A stretch of DNA of 64,000 nucleotides from Fasciolopsis buskii (lineage: Eukaryota; Platyhelminthes; Trematoda; Plagiorchiida; Fasciolidae). Location of the stretch: positions 17,032-81,031 of the forward strand of contig LUCM01006575.1 in the NCBI GenBank assembly GCA_008360955.1, read 5' to 3'. Made by a program: the position numbers and the translations under genes. Below the pieces are notes generated by a model, which was given only the letters and a program-made list of their open reading frames with translations, was not told where the DNA came from and did no database searches. Shown here in pieces: positions 53,301 through 64,000 of the stretch (position 1 is the first letter of the stretch; the number at the start of each line of letters is the position of its first letter).

Positions 53301-55490
53301 TTACTATCTTTCATATTATAATCGCATTCTAATTTCGTGATATGGACATTGACAGTAATAGAGATCAGCTGTTACCGCAGAACTGAATAGTATTGCTTGT
53401 TATTTGTTTCGGACGAAACTGAAGACAACCGGAAGTAGTGGGTTGAATGTGAATAAACGAAAACACTGTCATCTTCGCCACTATATTAGATTATCGTGAA
53501 GTTAGGTGACTGAATCTTAAATGAGATTCGGAGTATCGAAAAAAACTAACCCTCACCTGATGCTGATGCTTCAGTTGCTATTGGTGATCTCACCAAAGCA
53601 AATTAGTGATTAAATTACCGAATCCGCTCATTTATCACAGGACTGTGTGAAGCGCATTGCAGTGTCCAGCAACGCATTGGTTTAGATCTACCAGCATAGC
53701 GAACCAAATGATACAATTCTTAAGGCACTCCAAAGTGTTGGAAGACTTGTATGAACTGATAATACCTGTGTGCGCTACAGGAATAGGTTCTATGCTAGTT
53801 TATAAAGAATATTTGGATTGAGAACACCATCAACGGACCAGCTGAAATTTCTGAAGCTAAATTCGGTGACTATGAAGCCGATTTTAAAGAACCAGGGAGG
53901 ATGAATACACGATCCCGGTTTGAACGTTAAGATGAATGCCAAAGTGGACCGGCCTACTACGAATGTCATGTGCACTTTACGAATGGCTACGTTAGGTCAT
54001 ATGAAGAACGTTATATTATATAGCCTCTCTGTGGCAGTAATCTTTGAATAAATAACATTGATTAGATTCCACTGGCTCCCCAGGGATGTACTGTTTGTTA
54101 CTTCCGGTTTGAAAAACCCTTTTACTAATGTTAACAAGCAAACTACGTTGGAAAGGAAACCTTTCATTGATGACAGCAAATCAGAGAACCAATGATATGG
54201 GTTTTGTTTGACAAAATAAAGACTGAGTCACCAAATTACTCACAAGAAATAATAAATAAGTAACAAAACACTCATCGGAACTAAGACTTTAAAGCTATTG
54301 TTACTGCTCGAAGTGTCCAAGCGCTGCTCAGTTGGGTCATTTGTAATCAAAAGAAATTTCTGATACAATGAATAACATTTTCCACTACAAACAAGTAATC
54401 GATTTGATTGTTCATCTGCTTCAAACCAATCGTCTAAGCTAACCAGAACGACGACTTTGTGCAAGAATAATCGATTACCTGGTGCTTTTACATTAAAAAA
54501 TTTAGATAACAAATAGTATGCCGACATTATTTGGAGATAAACAAAGTCAAAGAATCAAAAAATGGACTGTACTAATGCTAAATTCAGGTGTCAGTTTTGT
54601 GAGCCAATATTTATCAGAAAGGACAAGAGTGAAAGACAGTAAATAGCTAGGGATAACCTTTTTTGTTATCACGGGCTAGAACATGAAAAGATATTTGGAC
54701 AGGTACCGCAGTTATGGGTTATCTCATTACAATACCTGTGTATGCTCATAATTAATATTACCATGTGTTGGTAAAGTGGCACTGTTTGTCACCAAAGTGA
54801 ATGGAAAGCCATTCATACTGAGTTGTCTTTTCTCTGGTACTATGAATGAGCCCTCAAGTTCCTTCGAAAGGAAGCAAATCAGCATCCAAGGGATTTAAGG
54901 CTCAGAATGACGATGAATTTTTTGTTGAAAAATAACGATATGATCTTCTTCGGCTGCTGCGATCCGGAATTTCGCGTTCAGTCACCATAGGTTTGTCCTA
55001 CCAGAAAGCTACCGGTAAAAATGCTATTCAAACGCTTATTCATGTGACCTACAGGAATAAATAAAAACCGCGTATGTAATATTGGTTTGTGATCTCACAA
55101 TTTTTAAATTTAACGGCAACAATTTCGCATTCTATGGCTATAGGTTTCTATAAACAAACTGTGCGACAGAAAATGTTACCCTTAGGTTGTTATTCCGTAA
55201 CTTTTTGTGAATGCGACGTCTAAAATAAAATATAGGGCAAAGTGCACTTGAACCTTCGAGAGAGAGCAATCATTTAATTCTGCAACTAAAGTTTGAATAG
55301 CTGTTTTCGATAGGATGACTTCTGAAAGGAAGAGAATCTCTTTCACATAAAACCGAAAAGGGTTAAGTGCCGTCAGGTATTCAGATGCAGACCAGACTGA
55401 TAATTGAAACACTGATGCACAGTGCTACTTATGAGTAGACGAGGAGGAGGAATTAAGTTTCAGGAGAAGTCTATGTATATTCGTGCAATA

Positions 55491-57130
55491 GAATGGCTTG
55501 AAATTAAACGTGGTGTCAACAAAACAACATGTAAATGAAATTACACACACGGGGGAACAACACGAGGGGAAAAATATCAAACCAATAAAAACAACGGTTC
55601 CTGTGTTTTCACTGCATACATTCTGTGACTTTTTGGATTTGTTCAGTGTTTTTCAGAGTGGAAAGTTCTACGGACGGGCTACAACATTTGCACCGAGGAT
55701 GTCGCTTCTGAATCAGATACCCCAGCATTCCCAACCAACCTCAATCATCATCTCATTGGCTCCAACAAAGAAGACAGGAAGCACTAACCGAGAACAAAAC
55801 TGAAACGAACTTATTCATAACCCCGAATCAAGTCATAGCCTGATTATCTCAAAACCCGGCCTGTTCCTTATGAGTTCACCGTTCACGCGTGTTGTAAAAC
55901 TTACGAAGAATGACGGACACAAGCTGCTTGGATGCTATTGGGATTTGACTAATATCCCTAAAGTGGATGCAGTCAGTAGACATGCACATTTTGAAGATCG
56001 TCACAACGATCGACTCTCCTGGAGAGAGAGAGAGAGAGAAGACGTTCTCGGAATACCAAATCTTCAAGAATCAAACTTGAGTTTCTCTGGCCAGTTCCAT
56101 TCCTCCATCGTCAAGTGGAGCTGAGGAAAGCTCATCGGAACTCCGCGATTTATTACGTCTTAAAGCTCGGATTTCCCTGAGAATCTCTGCCTCAGTTGAT
56201 GGATCTGTTGTAACAGGCTACCGGACGCTTTCCAGATTAGCTGCAGGAGAGGCTGACGCTGGTGGCCAACTAAATTGTGTTTGGATATGCTCCGCCGAGA
56301 GCACAGGACGGCGCTGCAGCTTGTAGATGGGTAAACTGTCGACTTCTCAGATAGTTTCACACATACCGAATGATTTCCTACCCGCATCTCGGATTTGGTG
56401 AGATAGCTTACGAAAATTCCCCTTAACAACGGCAAGTTCCATCTCCAAAGCTCGTTGAGACCACAAGACCTCGTGATCGCTACCCAAGTTTGCGCTGGTT
56501 TCGCGTATCCTTACGAGCCGTGCTTTGTTATACTCGTTACCAGCTGGGATGGACTGGGGTGCGGTAAGTACGCGCAAAGACTGAGCAGAAATCCAGGGTG
56601 TCACAACTCGACGGATCAAGCCACAACTCAGTGAGACAGCATAATGCAACACATTCTTAGTCAAGCAAGCAATGCTCATTGGTGTTGTGAGGTGGGAGAA
56701 ATCGTAGCTTTTCAGCTAGTGTGCTTCGGAAGATTGGCAAGTAGGTTTAGATAGTTGGTTGCAATCTAACCTATTCCGTAGCGTGATACTTGGGCGCAAA
56801 CCAAAGCATTTGGACAGCTTAGTGCAAACTAACACGTGGCTGGAGTCAAGGGGATTGCTCCAATATGACTGGCAGTGTTGCAGACAGCCACACGATCTGT
56901 AGCTAACAGCGATGTGGCTGATTCGGGTCCACTGCTGACTGGAAGAGGACGAACGCTTTGTTGCATACCGGCGATTGAAAAGTCTGAAGCTTTTACAATG
57001 GAGAAGCGATTGATAGTCCGATCACAAAATCAGCAATCGTTCTCCGTTTTCAGAATGACAGGAATCGAGACCAAAAGGATCTCCTGGATGCGTCCCATTC
57101 GAAGGCAGCCGAACTACTCTATCATTCGTT
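55491..57130 (-). mobile_element. Fragment of the same LINE, copy 2 (inverted)
   Basis: This is a near-identical reverse copy of 40250-41884. The linker frame (56347-56679) differs from copy 1 at only about three of 110 residues, and the RT start (PIASKQLVSVILRKFYNTRER region, 55876-56067) is the same. Both copies end at the same point on the 3' side (41884 and 55491) and lack the same internal RT part. On the 5' side copy 2 loses similarity near 57130, inside the endonuclease, as expected for a 5'-truncated reinsertion. A pure AG tract (56019-56038) interrupts the RT in both. Confidence 0.75.
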
Positions 57131-59084
57131 TCCCTTGCCAAAATCAAGTTTTTATTTGCCCATCCTAACAGGCGCCGTACATCGGTGCAAACTGCGGTAA
57201 ATATTAGCGCACTGTGAATCACTAATGTTGCAATCATAGTGTTGATCAAAATGGTGGTCAACATGTGAACGTTGCTTTTGTCCTCTGTCATTATCTGCGC
57301 ACGCTTTTAAGCAAGCAAATCCTTAAAAGTTCCAACCAATATTTAAGTAAAAATGCATGTTTCTTGAAAACAGGGTATTCGTCTGGTAATTTATGTCCAC
57401 AAATAAAAAGGAATATGTTTTATATGTAACGATTGGCCAAGTGGCTCCGTGCCCACCAAAGACCTTAGAAACACGATGGCAAAGTTCAAAGTAACACTTC
57501 TCTCTATCTATGTCAAACGTCTTCATGGGGCGTTGTGTAAAAGTTATCCTCAATAACCGATGGGATCAAATATTTAGAGGTTGGCCACCATGAAATTTAA
57601 ATTTGATTGGCATGGAACTCCATATCTTTATTATTATTCCCAGCTAGCAGGTTTCTTATTTACTGCACCGAAAAGCCACGTTACCTTATTTGCTGCTCTA
57701 AACATCTGTTGACTACAACCTTCTGAATTCATCAAAAATGAACGCGGTATTCTATGAATTTGATGCTTTTTTCAAAATTAGACATCGGTTGCTGCAAAAT
57801 CAACCACTTATTCAGTTTTGATGCAATTAATTTTCTTAATCCAAGCTTTGCGTCTAAAGGATAATAGTTCTAGTACAACTTATGAAAAACGTTGACCTGC
57901 ATCTCTGGGAAGATCGGTTGTTTACTTCATTTCATGTCAGTGATTGCCCACGAACATATACAAACTTTTCTGTTCCCTAGCCTCACGTCAACTTAAGTTA
58001 TGCAAATCTAATTTAATTGATTTTACGATAGTTCAAGCGTGGCAGTTGTATCACAATGAAATGAAATATCTTTAGTCTTCTGGACTACTCCAAAAGCCAA
58101 CAATTCCGAAAATGCATTTCAGTTTCATAGGCTCATCAAAGAGTAGGAGCATTCTTCTATTTAAAAATTCAGGTGATCAAAAAATGAACTTTAACATAAA
58201 GTCGCTAATATTATGTGAAGCATCTGAAACTTTTGTGGTCATTAGCATAATTCTGGGATTGAAGGAGCTATTCCTCAAAAGACTACAGATTGCTAGAGAA
58301 TACCGAAAAAACTGATTCCAAAATATTATGCTTAATTGCTTCACCTATGCATTATCATAATTACACACCAAAACAGCATTTTTAGTATTCTGCTGGTAAT
58401 CCAATAACCCACGTCAAGAAAATGCAGTTTGTGAAATTAAACATAATGACGCTTCTTGCACTTAGACAGGTAACATACCCTAAAAAGGTAGGTTGCTCTG
58501 AAAAATGGTTGTGAAACTAATGTATCTCCTAATAGTGACGACCTGTTCAACTCCAAATGAATCTGAAACATTAATTATTACCCTTTAAACCTAAAGCTAC
58601 CTAGTGACAGGACAGAAGGCTTAAGTAAAATGACTGTGCATCTAACTTTGGCATAAATCAATCAGATTACATAGTTTTACTGTCACATATAAGTAAAAAA
58701 AATTATTCTGCCCAAAACTCATTCATACAAACTTGCCACTTGTGGAATCACTGGATATTGTCTTATGGTCTATGACAATCCGCCGCATCGAATCCGGTGA
58801 CTGGTCAAATTGTTATATAACGACTGCTAACCAGACCACAGGTTTTTCATGTTATCAGAAAACCATCAAAGATGTGAAGAAATAGTGAAAAATCTACTTC
58901 AAAATAAAACGCTGGCTAGGTTTATAGAGAAGGCAATGTTTCACACATCCCACTCGAGTAGTCGAGCTGTACTAAAGTAAGCCAGTTCGTGGCAGAACAT
59001 GGAGTTTTCCACTGTACCGATTGTCTAACAAAACTCACACACCCTACCCCTCAGTACTTGTATCTCTGATAACCGGCGTCTCAA

Positions 59085-60000
59085 ACATTGCAGTCAAAAA
59101 TGTACTTTAACAGTATAGCGGCGGTTCTTGGAAGCCCTTAGCATTCTTTTACAAGCGGCTGCATCCAACGCGGTCTAGATTCAGCACACTTGGTAGAGAG
59201 TTGCTCGCTTTCTACCTCTCTCTTTGGCACTTTAGACATGCATCAGAATGTCGGTCTACATGCTCACTTGCGTAGACCGATTCACTCGCTGGCTGCGGGC
59301 CATACCAATCCCCTGTTTTACGTAAGTGGAGGCAACGAAGGCTTTCTTGGCCGGTTGGGTGAGTATATTTAGTTGTCCCGCTGAAGTGACTACCGACCGT
59401 TGCTTCCACTTCATCGGGACGCTCTCACATTTGATTAGAACATTGGGCTATAAACATATTAGAACACCTGCCTGCCACCTACAAGCTAACGGTGTGATGG
59501 AAAGATTTCACCGGCAACCAGAAGCTACTCTGTAAGCTGGGCCAACCCGCATTGGAGTGAAATCTCGCCGGCAGCTCTTTGAAGTCTTCAGAGCCCCTAA
59601 AAAATGCGCACCACACAAAACGAGCTTGTGCTTTGTTGTGTGCTTTGCTTCCCCGGAGAGCTGGTGGATTCTACGAGGCCCACGCACTTCAACTATGGCG
59701 ACTACACAAAAGTCTTGCAAAACACATGGGAACGCATCGCTCCAGTCCACCGCAAGACCGACGATATTCGGAGTAAATTCAAGCCGGATTGTATACATCA
59801 ACCTACGTTGACGGTTTTCCACCACCAGTGAAAGCGCCTTATGCCGGTCAGTTTTGTTTGATAAAACGCGGTCCTGAAACTCTCGTTTTGGACGGTTTCT
59901 GTAGAGGCGACAAGATATCTGTCGATCACACCAACCCTGCCACTGTAGAGCGTAGATTGACCGAGGGACTTCTCCTATCTCATTAGTCTCACCATCCCAG
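59085..60000 (+). mobile_element. Internally deleted Ty3/Gypsy retrotransposon: RNase H fused to integrase core
   Basis: The end of RNase H is clear at 59115-59250 (GGSWKPLAFFYKRLHP, then RFSTLGRELLAFYLSL and HFRHA). It runs straight into the integrase core: TCVDRFTRW at about 59260, AFLAGWVSIF, then AEVTTDR with the second catalytic Asp, then LQANGVMERFHRQ with the catalytic Glu at about 59490-59520. The HHCC zinc finger and the first catalytic Asp segment of integrase are missing between them. A GPY/F-like end follows near 59831-59900 (APYAGQFCLIKRGPETLVL). Several frameshifts and stops make it non-functional. Gag, protease, most of the RT and clear LTRs were not found nearby. Confidence 0.8.
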
Positions 60001-61257
60001 TTGATCTTGGCCTCTACTAGTGCTGCTCGTGGAGACTTCTGGCAGGAGTAGAGACACAACGTTACCCATCTCGCAGGAAGTACCGGATATGCGAAGCAGC
60101 CGTTGCGGCCACAAAGCAAGGCAAACCGTTTGTTTCTCACATCAGATTGTTAAATACTATTCCGTTTCTCAGTTTACAATTGTAATTGACAAAATAGCAC
60201 GTTTTGGGCTATAATTTGTGCACTGACGGACATCTCGTCTCTACGTTGCACCGACAAAGGCAGCACCAAACGCTGTTTGGGTGTCCTTCACCAAGTCGAA
60301 CATCTACCGGTGATTACAAACACCGTTTCCGCAAGCATTTTTGCTTTACCCTCTCAAACAAGAAATTATAAACTAGAGGGGATTTCAATTATTCCACAAA
60401 GGTAACCATCGTTTCCACCGTCCACATCATTCACGCATCAGAGAACCCAGGGAACTCGGGATCAGACGTTCCTGTTTAACCCCGTCCGGTGAACATTCCT
60501 GACGAGTGTGAGACCTGTGGGTGTAGGTCGCGGTCAGATCCACCTTTTTGATCGGCAAAGATCGAGCGGGGAGCTCTGTCATAGCGGCGTGCTGGCGCAG
60601 CTAGTTTGGTGGATGACACCTCCTGCGTTCACCTCCTAACGGTTTTTTCAGGTTGGGTGCCCGGCGCACGGTCAGCTCCCAACAACCAGCAGCAACGGGG
60701 CTAACAAACAAACGGCAATTTTTTTCATTGGCATCAGGACATCTGCAAGCTTTTGGCTTGTTCTTTATAGTTTAAATCAAAGCCCTTCTCCGTCTGTCCC
60801 CTAGGAGGAGGCCTTTGTAGTGAAATATGGATCTGTTCCTCCGAATCGCTTGTTTATCCGAATGTTGACTGTCCAGCGCGGTTGCCATTTGCGCGTTGTT
60901 AACGCACGCCCCTTTCAAATATACTCAACCTCCTGCCGCTTTCTACTGTCCTTCTGCTATATCAGTCGAGTATCAGAGTCGTCAGTATTGCATTCGTACA
61001 AAGCCGACTAACGGCAGCGTACAAATGGTCACGATGGTTAAGCGCAAGCAAAGATAATACAAGACCCTAGTTAAGACAATCGGTCTTAAAAGTTTGGCAT
61101 TTAAAGATTTAATATCTTAGCCCCTCGTTTATGACGAATCACTTCCATACATATTCCAAATATTAATTGCCCGGAAAAAGAACGCACAACTTGTTGGACG
61201 TTATGTTAACGCGCGCAGTGTATGTTCCAAACTCCTTAGTTTTATCCTTTATATTTT

Positions 61258-61428
61258 ATCTTTTACTTCCTTTATTAATGAAAATACAAAGTACTTCAAT
61301 TTTCAGGAAGAGAACCTTGGCCAGCAGAGGTCTGCTAATTGGGGAAGCTGACCGGTGGTGGGAGGATTCGAACTCGCGATTTTTACGTCTAAACGCCACG
61401 ATCTTATCCGCTTGGCCAACTGCAGTGG
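61258..61428 (-). repeat. tRNA-derived SINE, family 1
   Basis: On the minus strand it has a B box (GAGTTCGAATCC), a head with CTTGGCCAA and a body with CAGCTTCCCCAATTAGCAGA, ending in CATTAATAAAGGAAG. It is more diverged than the two copies near 36 kb. It lies just 5' of exon 1 within the largest intron, in the same orientation as the host gene. Confidence 0.7.
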
Positions 61429-62520
61429 GTTTTCTAAGGAGTAAACCTCAGAAACCAATAGGTTAAGCCAAAACTCCGTTATTCACAAACTTCTTCCACT
61501 GCACCACACTAATACTAAAAACGGTTTTCGAATACCGCATATCTTCCACTTTTAGTGGCCAAGTTTCTGAGCTGTACAGCAGGACCGACCTCTGCTTTCT
61601 ATAAGCCAATTTTTTCTATACCCTGATATTATAATGACGCCGCAGATGCCCCATACTGGTAAATGCTACTTGCGTTTTCTGCATAGAATAACTTTCAAAT
61701 GCCTCCTTAAGAAATCCTTGATATATTTTCTTTCTTTTCACTTTTACAGGTAATATATGGAACCGCTTCAACATTCTCCTCTGTCTGAGTGACGTAGATT
61801 ATTCTGCAAACACGCAACTAAGCAACTGCTGTCCAAATGCGCACTGATTTGCCTAGCGTCTCTGCAAAAAATACAACAAGAATTTACACTGACTAAAAAC
61901 ATGCCCCAAAGCCCATCTAAGGTTCAACACAGTCGGCTTGCCTAGTCCACATGCAACAGCGTAATTATGTCCAAACACTTCAAACGAAGTTCACACAACC
62001 AAAGATTTCCAGAAATATGCCATAGTGCAGATCTGCCAGTATCTCACTACGAGGCAACCAATGAATCAAAAACTATGTACTGACTCAGCACAGCCCAATT
62101 TTCTCTACTGATAAGTGCAAAACTAGTCCTTCTGAGAAGAACTGATGTTTTGGAATTCGGTCTAGTATCACGTGACATTCATCACGAATTCTCATTTGAG
62201 TGAGTCGAAAAAGCGCTCTCCAACTTACTTCCGTGCATATGAAAAAGCTGGAACAGGATTTTGTTATTTGAGGAAGTCTCTCAGCGGTAGGGAGGTTATT
62301 TTGTTGTAGATAGAGAGCTTGGTAAGGGAAATCTTTCCGGGTTTTCAACGATCGTCTAAATTGCTTATTTAGACTATGAAGACTAAATATGGACGATGGA
62401 TAGAATATTTCCCTTTTGGGTACTCCCCCAAATGGTCATCTGGGCATATTTTACAAATACAAGGTTTTATTTGCTGAATATAAACAATTATGCATCCATG
62501 TTCAGTTAAAAATGACTTAC

Positions 62521-62893
62521 AACTTGATCTGGGTGGTCACATGAATCTATATCCTTATTCAATAAGGTAAGAGCATTCTCCAAGCAACAGGGAAAATTTG
62601 AATGCCTGGCTTGAAGTTTTTTGCATTTATTTCCGCGTATGGTCGTCCGAGAGTGACCGTCATTAAAGTAGAGTTTTCTTCGCATTTCTTGTTCATCGAT
62701 TTCATCAAAAATCGAAGACTCTGAGGAAATAAATTTTAGAAAATGCGTACCTGAACGGGAACTCTTGAGACCCCTTAGGCCGACTCTCAGGTTCAATGAT
62801 TGTTGCCGACGAATTTCGTGAATTTTTTCAAGTTCATACTTTTGCAATAATATTTCTCTTTCTTTGCGACGTTCTGCTCTGAGAATTTGTCTC
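62521..62893 (-). CDS. Alternative long form of exon 1 (downstream donor)
   Basis: The frame of the coiled-coil exon stays open for 77 further codons after the first donor and meets a second strong donor, GTT|GTAAGT, at 62521/62520. The added peptide is acidic, then mixed (it contains FDEIDEQEMRRK and ends near DHPDQV) and looks like protein. This version ends in phase 0. The next exon has two acceptor AGs seven bases apart, and the upstream one (exon start 27857) also needs phase 0. Each donor therefore has a frame-compatible acceptor partner. Sequence alone cannot say which form is used or whether both are. Confidence 0.4.
62751..62893 (-). CDS. Exon 1 seen of a large unidentified minus-strand gene (coiled-coil-like segment)
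   Basis: This 143-nt internal exon is preceded by a polypyrimidine acceptor ending TTTTTCAG, with a branch-point-like TTAACTAAC about 20 nt upstream. It is followed by the donor CAG|GTACGC. It opens with one base that completes a codon, so at least one exon lies upstream beyond the part I can resolve. The peptide is highly charged and helical-looking: it starts RRQILRAERRKEREILLQK, continues with alternating Glu/Lys/Arg and hydrophobic residues to EIRRQQ, then becomes basic and Ser-rich (LKSSRS). That suggests a short coiled coil or a microtubule- or membrane-binding helix. The exon ends in phase 1, matching the CA start of the exon at 27850. The same frame stays open past this donor to a second good donor at 62521/62520, so a longer form is possible and is listed separately. 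The family is not recognised. The exon call is inferred from splice signals and phase. Confidence 0.6.
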
Positions 62894-64000
62894 CTGAAAA
62901 ACGAGTTAGTTAACAAAAATGTAAGCACTTCAATCTCTTGTTTGTTTCGTAAGACATCTTTTGTAAAGGTGTCCAGTTTCCTTTTTGAGTGTTCATATCA
63001 GTTCAGTCTGCAAAGAGCAGTAGTGGTCAGGTGTCCATGAATCCAAAGTGCCGAATAACGATACCCAAAATTCAAACAGGCATTGCAGAAACAGGGTAAT
63101 GTCATTTATGCTCCAATGAAGATTTTGATTCTCCTTAGAATCCATTGTTTTTTTTTGAATTCTACATTGGCCTTCAGCGTCTAACGAGCATTTATCCTGA
63201 ATTGAACCATTAGCAAATTTAACACCAAAGACTGATGGGAAATAGATCACTGTGACATTCCACTTCAGTCTAGCAAATCAGACAGGAAATTCAAATTTTT
63301 ATTGCGGTTATGATGCAGCTCCTAAAATCATGCAGAGTGAGTTCATCACGTGCCCTATTTTGTTTGAAAATGCAACAAACTTTGGGTCCGCATAGAAAAC
63401 AAGGAAACAAGGTAGTAAAACAAAGATAATGGGTTGCATCCCTTTCGGACTATGAAAACCTTGCGCCTTCTTTAGTGAAGTATAAAACCAGCGCGCTGTT
63501 CATTAGATTTTGTCTCAAATCAGACCAGACAGCACACCATCGGTGAAATTTTCCAAAATATAGTCTTCACTTTATTCCTATTATGATGATTTAAAACCAG
63601 TTTAGGTATGCGTATTTCAGCTTAAAAAGCGTTTGTACACAAGCACTTTTAAGATTGCGATAGGCTATGCTGTGTTGTACAGCGTGTTAGGTAGCCTGAA
63701 TCCAATTCGTCTTAAACAATCGAGTGCATTTTTCGAGGCGGATTGTGTCAAAGAATACGTTGTGATCAGATATGGTTTCCATTCAGATTTTTGTTTCCTA
63801 GATTTTTCCCGAGTGTCTCATTGTTGCGGAAGTTTCCGAAAACTGAACGTAGTTTAGTTTGTCCGGCATTTATTTTATGACCTTGGTGCATCATTCGTTA
63901 AGTTTTCATCGCAGCCGTTTTTCTAAAAGAGGTTTCTGCATTCACCCTCAGGAATTTCTAACGCTTCTTTTGTGGCTTGCGCTTCGTTTGCTTGAGAAAC
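62894..64000 (-). other. Upstream intron sequence, nothing assigned
   Basis: It follows the acceptor of exon 1 on its 5' side. A minus-strand open frame at 62993-63250 has no matching splice sites I trust. No promoter was recognised, so the 5' end of the gene is beyond the window. Confidence 0.4.

Larger units (their letters stand above)
27851..62750 (-). other. 34.9-kb intron (or several introns) between exons 1 and 2
   Basis: This contains most of the mobile DNA of the window. SINE family 2 lies at 28.8, 30.2, 32.9 and 47.3 kb and family 1 at 36.0, 36.9 and 61.3 kb. The inverted SINE pair with LINE copy 1 is at 39.2-42.2 kb, LINE copy 2 at 55.5-57.1 kb, the Gypsy relic at 59.1-60.0 kb and the fold-back at 46.4 kb. 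I see no recognisable gene in 43-46, 48-55, 57.2-59.0 or 60.0-61.2 kb, although 60.48-60.72 kb is richer in GC. Exons too small to see, or the candidate at 42607-42794, may interrupt it. Confidence 0.5.

Noticed and set aside
56875..57168. Open frame as a gene
   Set aside because: It is the antisense of the LINE endonuclease/linker region and is repeated in copy 1.
59508..60140. 210-codon minus-strand frame as a gene
   Set aside because: It is antisense to the Gypsy integrase core and C-terminal end, which explains the bases better.
62085..62348. 87-codon minus-strand frame as an additional exon of the large gene
   Set aside because: It reads smoothly, but I could not find a donor and acceptor pair in a phase that fits between exons 1 and 2.

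Overview
The window looks like AT-rich nuclear DNA of a flatworm, most likely a digenean fluke. No prokaryotic operons are present. Coding sequence comes as isolated blocks bounded by GT/AG splice signals, separated by introns of 2 to 35 kb. The introns hold decayed retroelements of types common in trematodes: a Penelope-like element, an APE-type LINE, a Ty3/Gypsy element and tRNA-like SINEs. The species cannot be read from the sequence.

The main content is one very large gene on the minus strand that runs through almost the whole window and leaves it at both ends. Seven exons were found by pairing long minus-strand open frames with acceptor and donor sites. In transcription order they are 62893-62751, 27850-27168, 24206-23324, 20693-19789, 17734-17414, 13864-13345 and 5708-5548. 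Splice phases agree at all six junctions, giving about 1,205 codons with no start or stop codon reached. The protein begins with a basic coiled-coil-like stretch and continues as a long Ser/Pro/Thr/Arg-rich, probably disordered region. That region carries a KTVRF motif like those that bind protein phosphatase 1. It reads as a scaffold, cytoskeletal or signalling protein, but I do not recognise the family.

Layout: 1-5.5 kb has no firm gene. The intron at 5.7-13.3 kb is mostly featureless. The intron at 13.9-17.4 kb holds a Penelope-like relic (14.5-15.65 kb) and (AT)n tracts. The exon-rich part is 13.3-27.9 kb. The 34.9-kb intron at 27.85-62.75 kb holds most of the mobile DNA: several SINE families, a LINE fragment framed by two inverted, nearly identical SINE copies (39.2-42.2 kb), a second copy of that LINE fragment in opposite orientation (55.5-57.1 kb), and an internally deleted Gypsy element (59.1-60.0 kb). 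The first exon seen lies at 62.75-62.9 kb.

No rRNA gene, intact tRNA gene, CRISPR array or intact autonomous transposon was found. Promoters and poly(A) sites of the large gene were not found and are probably outside the window. All assignments come from reading the sequence; no database search was run.
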